DNA of 53,616 nucleotides from Acanthaster planci. Taxonomy: Eukaryota; Echinodermata; Asteroidea; Valvatida; Acanthasteridae. The stretch is taken from positions 546,052 to 599,667 of the forward strand of contig NW_019091527.1 of the NCBI RefSeq assembly GCF_001949145.1, in the 5' to 3' direction. The notes under the pieces are model-generated. The model did no database searches. It saw nothing but the letters and a program-made list of their open reading frames with translations, and had not been told where the DNA came from. Every line of letters starts with the position of its first letter. Within the stretch, counting starts at the first letter, position 1. Both the position numbers and the translations under genes were made by a program. Shown one piece after another: positions 12,501 through 24,500 of this stretch.

Positions 12501-15500
12501 CGGGATTGAGCAGATCCAGTCGGAAATGCTCATGATACGCTACGGAGCCTAGCACAGGAAGAAAACCACTCAATTGATGACCAGCATCTTGGCCACCTGG
12601 GGCCAATTTCATAGAGCTGCTTAAGCACACAGTTTGCTTAAGCGGGAAAAAAACTTTGCCTAGTAAACAAAGGTTACCAGCTCAAACTCTATTTGATTGT
12701 CATGCTAACCAAAAAACAGCTAAATACAACCCCCAAAACAATATACATCACATGGAGTTTGGGCTGGTTACCTGATTTATCAAGCAAGGTTTTCTCGCGC
12801 TTAAGCAAATTCTGTGCTTAACCCTCCTATGCTGAAGTCACTCTTTGGGTCATTTGGTGAACACCTCAAAGAAGCACAGCTGTGCCGTGTTGTGCACTGC
12901 ACCAACAGTCCCTCACAGGAATATCAGTGCATGTTTGAGTTCCATATAGAAAATACATGCTCACCAGTGACTGTGGGCATTTGTGCACATTTGTGCTGTA
13001 AAACCAAAGGAGGAGCTCTATGAAATTGGCCCCACGTTCCAACGTGCACTGCTGCCTGGATCCCGTCCATCCTACCGCTTAGCTGCCTGACTTTTTTTTT
13101 AACTGTAAAAGTCAGGATTCTGGACCAAGTGCTAGCAGTTTGGGCTTTTGGATGGGGGTTTGCAATGAGCAGATGTAAATTTTGCTGTGGAATTAGTTGG
13201 GTGAGCTTCAATATGTATGTGCGTCCTGCGACAAGGCTGTTAGTACAGGAGGGCAGAGATGGTATATAGCGTCTTTGTTTTAGCTGTTTATGCTGAAATG
13301 TCAACATTGAGCCCTGCATATACTCTGCAATTGAGAAATGTTTTAAGGACCCGATGCGCAGAGAAAAAAAACTGAGATGATCATAATCCGCAGTGCTGTG
13401 ATTTTCATAGGCGCTATGTATAATGTGCATTATGATATTCTGGCCTGTATATACATGTATGTGCATGTACGTGTCCATATCAATGGGCAGAACTGCCATC
13501 CTCAGTCCCTTTGGCTTTCATCGTCAAACTTTGGGGACAAGTGCACTTTGAGTTTGTACAGGGTTCCTGCGGCTTGGAAAAGTCCTCCAAAAAGTCATGG
13601 AAATTTGTTTTCATTTTCCAGGCCNNNNNNNNNNNNNNNNNNNNNNNNNNNNNNNNNNNNNNNNNNNNNNNNNNNNNNNNNNNNNNNNNNNNNNNNNNNN
13701 NNNNNNNNNNNNNNNNNNNNNNNNNNNNNNNNNNNNNNNNNNNNNNNNNNNNNNNNNNNNNNNNNNNNNNNNNNNNNNNNNNNNNNNNNNNNNNNNNNNN
13801 NNNAAAAATAACTTAAGTCATGGAAAAGTCATGGAATTTTGTAAAAATAACTTAAGTCATGGAATTTTTCAAACTTGTGTGTGTTTTTTGTTATCAGAAA
13901 TAAGTGCATAAAATGTGTGATTTTATTCACAAATTTAAAAGTCTGCATAGCCTAAGAAATTACGTTATTGGGTCATGAATTTTTATCATTTGGTCATGGA
14001 AAGTCATGCAATTTAACTGTCCTTCAGGTGTGGGAACCATGTTTGTATGTTTTTAATGTGCATATTGCTGTTTCCAGTAACAATTTTGAAATAATTCAAA
14101 CAATTTGGCACTGCATGTAAGTGACCAAAATGTATGACTTTGCAAACACTTGCCTTAAAAGAATGCTGTTGATTATCGAGAGATCTTATAGTGGGCACAT
14201 TTCCTTCGTCCTCACCAACAAATAACAACCAATTCTTCATACAAAGAGCACTCATAATAAAATCCTGTTACAAAGCTCATATTCTGAGCCTTCAAGTGTC
14301 TTGAATTCTTTTGTTTTATGTTCTTTGTTTCTTCAGTCCTTTCCTAACAATTTTCTGGTGGCTGGTAGTCCCAGCAACTCTGTCCTGATGACAATTTACT
14401 GCACAGCTTGGTTGCCCAGTAGACCTTATTGACAAGGAAGCCATTTTGTAATCACGTTCCCTGAATCTATCATATTCAGTGTAATTTGTCAAATGGTATG
14501 GTGCCAGACTATTTGAGGTTCCATGTCTCACTTTCCTATTCAGATATGTATGATAAACCACAGATTTTAAGTGATTCATCATTGTAAATGAAATTGATCT
14601 GTAATGAACTTTTCTTTTATTGCTTTCATTTTTTTATTCTTAGGATTCCAAAATGAAAAATATTAACCTTGGTATCAGTTCAGTATGGCTGATTCGGGAA
14701 TTAGGTTATTTGTGATGGCCCCTGAAAGCTGTAATGTAGCCTCTCAACCTCCTGCAGGTATCCTTGGAGAGCTTCTTGTCGGCAGCCAGGGTACGTTCCA
14801 GGCGAGGCAGCACTCGCAAGCAGGCCCTGATTCACATCAAACAGCTGCTGCTGGCCGCCAGCAAGGTGGGCGGAGCTATGCACCTCCTGGTGGCCGTGAC
14901 CTCGGTCATTCAGAATGGCCCAAGGTGAGCACCAAGGCACTTAGTAGAGTTCATAGTGGAGGTTGCCTATTAGGGGTTGTCCCTCTTGTTGGATGCTTGG
15001 ATGCACTCCGTCCATCGAGCTTGAAGAATTCAAAGTTAAAATGTTATCTTGTAGGCAAAGAACTATTTGTGCTGCAGACCACCATTTGGGCAAATATGAG
15101 AAATTTTTTTGGCTGTTAGATGTAGATATGGGCACCTCTTCCATGCACATGCCTTGTTACATGTCCCAGGCAGAGATAAGAACCTTTGAAGTAGTTCTGT
15201 CCATGTATGTGAAAGTCGTAGAGTTGAGAGAAATCCATCATCCTACATGAGGGATTCATGATGAGGATGTTACGTATTGGCACAAAGTGATATTAATATT
15301 TGAATGAGGTGTGGATCCTCCTGTGACAGTGAATTTTTTATGACCACTTATAAACAGCTCTAGATTATGGAACAGTGTGGATGCATATGTGTTGTACATT
15401 ACCATGGGGGACATGTGTTCTTTCTGTTTTTGGTAGTAAGTGCCCGTACGTAGGCACGTTTTTCATTTGAATGGGCACAAACCCGTAGTGCCTTTGTATC

Positions 15501-18500
15501 GGCACTGGTAAAATGGTGGCAGTTACATTCAACTATCTCCACTGTCTTGCTTTTGAACTGCATTTACATGGTACTACCATTTTTCATATAAGCTTTAGAT
15601 GGTTTTAGTTTGGTAACGGGCCATTTTCAACTCTTTGCATATGTGTAGGGTCAATGAGCTTGCCTGTGGAGGTATGGTGGATGAGGTCCAACAAGCATTC
15701 TCCGAGACCATGACCTCCGTGGTGACCTTAGCTGGTGCCCACCCGGTGGCATGCGCCAACAGCATAGGACTACTGTGTACAATCCCATACACCAGGTGAG
15801 GAACCGTGGAAAGGAAACCATTAAATCCTGACCAACTTTAAGCTTTGACTGGTATGGCTCATGTGCTTGGACTAGCCTCTGGGCTTTTGACATGGCTTCA
15901 AGTCATTATGCACCTGTAGACTTAAACATCATCAAAAGTGCCATGCCTTTGAGCACATATGTATGGCAGAAATGGTACTACGGGGTACTTTGTTAATATC
16001 TTATCATGATTTCCTGGTCGTGAAATAATGATTCTTGTAAAGTGTCACGGTACTGATTCTCCTGCTGGGGCTTCTTTATCAAGTCCACAAATCGATTGAA
16101 GTAAGTGTTTTTGTCTTATGAAGTTGAACAGCCTGCTTACAAATGACAGTTGCAACAGTATAATACAGGGATAAATGGACATCTTTGTACTGCCTTTGCT
16201 GGTCTAGTTTCAGTCATTATATAATCTGTGGTGTGTGTGTATGCATAGGAGGGAGGAGCAGTGTCTGGTAGACAGCGGCCTAGTACAAGTGCTTGATCAA
16301 CTGTGCAGTCTAGGTTCCGGCAGCGGTGGCAGCGGTGGGATCAGTGCTGGGTCATCAGAATCACAGACGACCAAGCAGCTGGTCTCAGCCCTGGCGTGGG
16401 CTGGCTTTCAGGTAATTGAGAACAATTCAAATCGGAAACTGAACCTTGTTTTCTCTTTCAACAATATTTTAAACGTTCATTAAAAATAACTTCTTTTTAA
16501 GCATCCGGTCCTCTAATGTTTTCAGTTTCTAACAAATTGTTTTGAAGCGATTGTTAGCCAATTTGTTTAAGAGTATAAACTGTCTAGGCAAAATAGTTAA
16601 CAGGAAAAGGGATGAGTTAAAAGTGAGGAATGGGAAGAATGACCTTGAAATGGATGCTCTTAAGCTGTGGCAGTGTGATTTTTACATTATATCTTTGATG
16701 TGAGATGTAGTTTGCAATTATATGTAGTTGTGTGTAATCCAGAATGTAATCCTAACTGTGTCCTCAAGCAAGGCAGTGAACCACAGTTACTGTGCAAAAA
16801 GGAAGGAAATGTCTGGATTAGCCTTGTTTGATTCTTTCAAGTTAGAGCATTGGATTGTTTTGTTCATAAGGTGCTTGAAAATTCCCGGGCTTAGAACCAC
16901 ATTCAACTATAAAGCAACTAGTTTAATGTATCACGCTGAAGATCAAGAGTTAGTTTATAATTTTACAAATTACATCTGTTGAATTGTGTTTTAACAGGTG
17001 CTGGCCAATCGCTGTGTCTCCTGGGAGGCTGACGAGACATGCCACGATGCACTAGGCCATGCTGGCCTGGCCCGTCAGGTTTCCAGCCTATTGACCAATC
17101 ACCTGGCACGAGCCACAGAGTCTAGCGGGAATGAGGCAGCTGGAAGCGAGGCTCTACAGGAAGTCCTGAGCCTGCTCAATGAGCTGTCGAGGTACGACAG
17201 TTTGAAGGTGTTTGAAAGGACCAATGAAAAAAAATTGTACTCGGTTACCAGTTTTTTGCAACTCTCTGCTTCTCTTAAATTCATAGGAGATGTGATGAGT
17301 ATTTCTGGTCATTCTTCTTGAGAAGTGTTCTCTTGTAAGCATTAAAAAGTTTTCGTGCTTTTCTGATATAAGTGAGAGCACTGTTGCTTTGACGTCATTC
17401 AAGAAAGATAGAGTTCATTCACATGGTTTTCTTTTCAAATTGGAACCCAAAATTGACTCATTCAAAACCTTAGTAAGAAAACTTTGCTTATTTAACTACA
17501 GTCAATAACAAATCATGGAAAAAAAAATTAAATAAAGTGACCCGTATTCTTGTATTTTAGTGAAGAAATAACCGTCCCTTTTTAAATTCTCACTTTGTTG
17601 AAAACCTAAGAGACACGTGAAAATACACTGTTGAAATTGTGTTGATATTTTCAGGAGCCGCATGGGCAAAGCCATCCTAAGCCAGCCGGCCTGCGTCTCC
17701 AAGCTTCTGTCCCTCCTCCTAGACCAGCGGCCCTCCCCCAAGCTGGTCCTGATCATCCTGCAGCTGTGCCGGGTGGCGCTGCCCCTGATGAGCGCCGAGG
17801 ACTGTGCCAGCGTGCAGCTGCCCTGCTGGGGCCAGGAGGTGTCCACGCTGCTCGGGGGAGCGGACGCCGCCTCCGCCATGGCCGGTGCCGGTGCTGAAGG
17901 GGAGAAGGAAGGCGAGGGGGAAGAGCAGCTAGGCGACCCACCGGCCAAGATTGCCAGCCTGCTGCTGGCTAAGCTGGGGGACTACGTCGTGCCAGGTATC
18001 TTATATATATTAATGCCAGTTCGTACTTAAAGCAAACGCGAAAGCAAAGCACATGTGACATCACAAAATGTTCGCAGTGAAGGTTGCCTGAGTTCAACTT
18101 TTGAAAACATCTTGTGTGGGTGTATGATCACTTTCACACTACACCTGAATTGGTCGTCGGAGTATTCTTGTGCTAGGTATTTACTGAGGCTTAGAGCTTG
18201 GATGACCCTGTTTGCATGTTCTTTCATTTTGTTTGTGAAGATTGATTTTCATTCTGATTTTTATTTTTCTTTGTGCTTCTAGCTTTGGTCTTATGAACCC
18301 GTCTAAATCCTGTTTGTTTAATGTTCTGTGGAAGAGATCTTAGAGCCGTCCATATTTTTTCATTGAACGTGCTTTAAGATTCGTTGCGAAAGAGCCTCTG
18401 CGTAGAGCAGAAATGGGACATTTATTTGTTTGAGTTGCGCTTTTTAGTGAAATGGCAAAAGTACAGCTGAGTTCTTTCAAAGAGCTGAGATGGTGTGAGG

Positions 18501-21500
18501 AATACTTGTCTTGATGACCAAAGGTTATAAAAGTATAGGTGCATCCGGTGACCATTGTAATGTTATCTCTGGTCCTTTGCAGTGGTCCCCCGTCATTGGC
18601 CTTAAGCATTGTGTTAACCATTGTGTGGAGCCAGTGTCCTATTCCAGTGCTTTCTACACTTTAATGAAGGGGGGTTCTCTGGTACATTCAGTGAAACATC
18701 TCTGGATTCGTCTATGTAGACCCATGGCGCTATATTGGTCAGTGTGGTCAAAGTTGACCCCACTCCTTGTAATTGTTACTGATGTTTCTTTCGTATTGTC
18801 CGTTTTATTCTGTGATTACATCAGGCTGCCAGACCACCGCATCTACAGACATTTCTAACTCCGTCAGTGTGGACGGCACTCAGGTAGCAGTGCCCTCCAG
18901 TGGCGACAGAGACAAGGGCGAGGAGTCGGAAGCCCAAGACGGCCGCATCTCCGTGTTCATTCACAAGAGGGAGGACCAGTCCTCTCATGAGGTCATACAG
19001 CCGCTTCTCAGGTCGGAAACTCTTGAATTTACCTCATTTTGTGCGAGAATTAATTGGATTTTTGGTCACGTTGATCAAATTGTTTGCTCTTATTTTGTCA
19101 CGGTTTTTGGATGGATTTGATTGTGTTCTGTTACGACAGAGTGCTGTTAAATATCTGAACGCTGGTCATTCTTTTTGCAAAAGAGAATGCGGGCATTTCA
19201 CAGTCGTGCAGCGGCAAAAGTTTGCAACATGGTGACGACTGTACGCAATGCGCATTGGAGTCGGTTGATGCATCCGGACGTGTCAACCGGCAGTGTGTGT
19301 TTAGAAATGGTCAACACATTTCGCGCTTTGTGATTGGCCAATGCATTGCAAATTCTTGGTTGTGCACTATTGTGAAACGCCCATACTTTGGTGAAAACGT
19401 GGAAACGTGGAAAAAGTTCTGGCAAATTCCATGAAGGTGTTTTGAAGTGTTAATTTAACTTGAAATTCACATTCGCTAGAGGTGTTAATCCACCTCTGTA
19501 TGGCCTACACTTCTGAATTTCAATTTAAACCTAAACTGGGTAAGAAAGAATCCAATTGTTCATTGTAGCATGATCTGTGGTATTTTTTTAGCATGAATGG
19601 CACTCAAGGGCCACCTTAGATCTTTTCTGTATCCTTGTAGTATTGATTAGTATCTAAAAAATCCCCTTTAATATATTTGCAATGAATGCAACTTTGGGTC
19701 AGTATTCTTAAGATTTGCTGGAGCAGTTAATGATGTCTCCCCAGCCCTTGACTGCTGAAATTTTGCAGTCTAATGTCAAGAGTATTTTTTGTAGATTCCT
19801 GGGGATTTGGTTGTTGGAATGTGATGGATACTAACCATGGACTGTTTTGATCTGTCTGAATCCAGCAGTTCTGATGGCCGGCCTTTCAGACTCGGGAGTG
19901 GAGCCAACATGGAGAAAGTTGTTCGGATGGACAGAGAAATGACCAAGGTTTGTGACTTCAACATGCCACAAAAAACGCCTAGTTAATTGAGGTCAAATGG
20001 ACTTTCAATGCCCACTGGGACGTATCGGTGTCAGAAAGAGACATAAATCACATGTAATTTGCCAAGCACCTGTTGCTTTTATCCTCCGGAAAAAGCAAGT
20101 TCTGACTCAAGTCTTTTTGTGAGGAATGCAAAAACAGATACAGTTGAAAAAACATGGTTGTGTTTGTGGTATCTCTGCAGTATGGCAAAGCTGAGGTGTT
20201 CACAGAGGAGGCCAACACGGCCATCCGCAAGGCCTCCAAGTGGGCGCAGGGCGGGCTGGTGGTCAGCACCGGGCCCCCCGTGGAGAACAACAATGACGTC
20301 GCCAACGAAAACGGCAAAGAGAAGAAGAAGGTGGCCACGGAGGTGATTTGCAGAGAGAAGAATGCTGAACTGGCGAGGTAGGTGTGTGTCGGGGGGGGGA
20401 GGCAGGAGAGATGGTGGCGGTGATCGGGGCGTTGGGTGGATTTTGGTCGGAGTTAGAGGAGCTTGCTTGATTGGGGTAAAGAGATGTAGTGACAGCATGC
20501 AACGTTTCCTTAGATCAACTGCTTTCCTTGCTTTTTGCCATTTTTTAAATTGAGTATTGTAAAAAGGTTATGCAGCTTAGAAGTTCTATGTTTTCCATTT
20601 GTTTAAGTTTTTTACAACTCCCAGTTCATTCCTGAGTAGCTTTGGATCAGTAAGGGATGGAGGTGGTTAAAGGATGGTGGACAAACCATTGGCTGAAGAT
20701 ATGTGTAGTGTACTGGTTTGTATGATGATGCAGATTTTCCACTCCAAGTTTTCACCAGAATGTGCACAAAATTGCTGGTGTCTTTGCAAGGTCACTGTTT
20801 ACACACAAGCTGTAGCATTCCAGTTTCTGATTGTAGTCTCTCGCTGTTGATGGGATACATGGGTAAAGAGTCCCTGAAGAGTCTGATAGGTTAGGTCTTT
20901 ATCTTCTCTGTCTCGTCTTCAGAACTGATCCCGTCCGACCGTTCATCAGTGGCCACGTTGCCAACAGCATGGCCTCAGAGGTCATCGGCCTCCTGCACAG
21001 CCTGCTGACTGCTCCCGAGACGCACACCGCCCTCATCTGGGCATCTGCTGTGGAAAGAGTAAGTGAGAGCGCACTCGGAAGGCAGGGTTACTCTTTTATT
21101 GTTTGTGGAGAGTTTGCTTGACAAGAAAGCATACCCCCCTATTACCACGCAAGGAGAAAGCCGACCCAGAACATGCAGACGGCAGATGTACTCAGTGATT
21201 TTTAACAAGCTTGCATGTCAGTTTTTCTTCCTTGTCCGACCTCATAATTATCTCTTCTTAGGGAACGTTCGTAGAAAGGTTAATGCAGTACACAATTTGT
21301 AGATTTCAAGAATCTGATTCCACGAATTGGGTAGCGTCTACCTCTTGGGAAGAGTTGCAGAAAATCCCGGTTCATCCCGTTGAAAAATTTTTAAAGAGAC
21401 ACGCAGCACTTTGCTTCAGCAGTGCTCATTGCTTTGCACCACCTCTAATTTGGAAACCTGAACTGTGTGCAAACTGTATTCCATTGTTTTGTTTTTAGGT

Positions 21501-24500
21501 TCTGTCTCATGCCTTGACACTGGTCTCCCAGCTGACCTCCCACCAGACTAGTCACATCTCACTGCTTAACAGCCAGCCCCAGGGCGAGTCTGTCACCAGA
21601 CTCATGTCCATCTGTCGCCAAGTGGTGGCAGCATTCTGTGCCCTGGGAGGCTTCAAGGAAAGCATCAAAGTTGGCTCCAAAGTTCAGGTAAGGTCAATCA
21701 TAACCACGTCATACTGATTCATTTCCTTGATTTCCTTGATCCTGTAATGTTTTTCGCCATTTTACATTCATTTTCACCCATTAATACTGAAACAATGTTA
21801 CATGCTAATTTCTACCTATGATGCTTATTGTAGATATGTGTGTGGCCCAACCCAGTGAAACAAGTTGATTAAATCACTTTTTAGTGACAAATCTCGAAGG
21901 AACTGTTTCGCATCGGAAATCAATAAAGACTGTCTGTGGTTTTCTCTCATAAAGTTTTCCATTTTTAGCAGGATGTCGAAATATGAGTGATTAACCACTA
22001 CTAGGAGCACAGTACACACTTTCTTAGACTAAAGACAAGAAAAAATCTCCTTTCAGGTCACAGGTGAGGGGTCACGACCTCTCTTGGGTCACGTCATCAG
22101 CATATCGGAGCCCCAGGGAGTTGCAACAGTGGAGTTTGTTATCACCAAGGATATGACCATCCCAAGAGCCAACAACACGTTGGAGGTCCCTCTGTCCAGG
22201 CTGCAGCCTCCTAGCAGTGAGGTAACTCTTGGTTTGTCTCTGGTGTTGGCCTGATCTTGGACCTCTCGCATACTTCAAATGTTTAACCCTATCCTGCCGG
22301 GGAGCCTGGTTTCAGGTACCTTGGGTTTGTACACGTAACCGGGGTGCCCAAAATCGCACAAAAGGGCTGGGCCTTGTAACAAGAGACCGTACTCGAAACA
22401 AAAGACCCGCTGCTGGAAATTGCCAACATTTTTTCAGTTGTCAATAGCGGAGGAAATCTGTCATTGTTTTGAAATATTATACCACTGTTTGTGGCATTCA
22501 GTGCAAGTGGATTACCACCGGGGACAAAAGCACTCCAGTGCTCCAGGGATGAGTGATACAATACTGCTGCACGCTAATCTGGCCCCTATTGAAAAGATGC
22601 CCGGCACTGTGCCAGTTTGGGGAACAAAAGAAAATTACATAACACCGCACAATCTGGACTCTTTTTACAAGGCGGCAGGCCTGGCTGAAATACTCGGCCT
22701 CAATAGATGTTGTCTGTCAGATTAGAGTAGCCACCAGACAGTCACTCCATGGGGTTTAGGAGTTTGGGAAAAAAAGATAAGAATTTTTGAAGATTTTTGA
22801 AAACCGAAGATATTGAAAAATCGCCCATGTGTAGGCACCACATTTTTAAAAGCACCCGGCAGGAAATGGTTATATTCACGTTAGAATAGACTCCAATTAT
22901 TGGCTTCATATTATAGAATTTTAAAATAGGCAAATGGCATATTTGTCCCTGTTTGCATATAGTTCTTGCTTCTCAGAATAAGCATCTTTACATCATAATT
23001 CCTGTGGACAATTTCTCTTCAGTAAAAGGATTGACTATCTGTATTATGAGTAACGTCCAGATTGAAGTGCGTTTCTTTTTCTGTCATGTGTACTGGTTGC
23101 TTTTATACTTTATATGTAAAAATTTTGTCCAGTCTATTTCACCGTCATTACGGGTGCGGTTGCAAAGTAAATTCATGTCAAGAAAAATTGGGCGACATCT
23201 GCCTAAGTTCAAGCGTGTTCAACTTTGAAAACTTTATCTCGCTAAGTCGACCATCTCAACGTTAATTTGCACTTCTGCACCCCAGCATGTTGTTTGTTAA
23301 ATGACAGTTTAGGACATCAAAGGGATTATGATCTTAGAGCAATTACATGTCTTGTTGTGAATAATGTATGTGCATAATTGAGATAAATTGGAATTATTCT
23401 CTTCGCATTTTGCATCTAGACCCTTCCTCTTCAGCAACTGTCCATGACGGAGCGTGTGGTGTCTGCACTTCATAGCCTCTTGTTGCCCAGGAAGGAGAGA
23501 GGCATGTCCCCTGTCACTGTGGCATTGCCCGCTGTGGGTGATGGGAGCAGTCTGGCCATGGCTGCATGCAGGGTGCTGGCTGAGATCAGGTCAAGGTGAG
23601 GAAGGGTGAAGTTGGTGAGATGGGGTTGAGTGGTGAAGTGGCTTGTGGTGAATGGCAGATGGGAGGAAGTAAGCAGCGGCATGTAGGGTATTGGTTGAGG
23701 TCAGGTCAAGGTGAGGAAGGGTGAAGTGGTGAGTTGAAGGGTTGAAATGGTGAAAGGGTTGGTGATGAAATGTAGATGGGAGGAAGTAACCTGTGGCATG
23801 TGGGGTGTTGGCTGAGATCAGGTCAAGGTTAGGGAGAATAAAGTGGTGAGATAAGGGGATGAAATGGTGACGGGGTTGGTGGTGAATTGCAAATGGAAGC
23901 TAGCAGTGGCATAAAGGGTGTTACCTGAAATTAGGTCAAAGTGAGGAAGGGTCTAGTGGTGAGATGAGGGGTGAAATGGTGTAGCGGTTAGTGGTAAATT
24001 ACCAATGGGAGGGATTAGCAGTGGAGTTAAGAAAGGGTGTGATGGTGAGAGTGGAAATGAGCGGTCATATGGCCATAGTGGTCATTGGATGCCAAGAGAC
24101 TTGTCAACACTAAAGTGTTGTGAATGCTGAAGTGATGATGGTCACTGCCTTGTGCATAAACAGACCAATCCCTGTCGTTGTTTGGACAGAGCGTGTGCAG
24201 TGCTGGCCCTTCACATGAAGGAACCGTCCTTTGCCACTGAGTTTGTTAAGCAGTCGTCTGTGCCCGTTGAAGTCCTGAAATCCCTGGCTCAACAGTGCAG
24301 CTCAGGTACAGTCAAAACCTGCCGTAAAACTTGTCTTTTTGCGTCATATTCAGGAATGTAGCCTATTAAAAAAAGGTAGCTAGGAATTTATGGCCTGTTC
24401 CGGCCTTCTCTGGAACTCCTTTTTATATTTTCTATCAACCCTAGAGTGACCTGTGCACCAGTTAAGGATGATTACCCCATCTTCTTGAGCCAGTGCTGTT

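Larger units (their letters stand above)
11838..14757 (+). other. Intron 11, the largest intron
   Basis: This intron contains an antisense GPCR fragment (12222-12599), a MITE (12599-13034), and an assembly gap (13625-13803) edged by a tandem repeat. The exons on both sides are phase 0 and join as NPEQA-VSLESFLSAARVR, so no exon needs to be missing. Confidence 0.65.
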
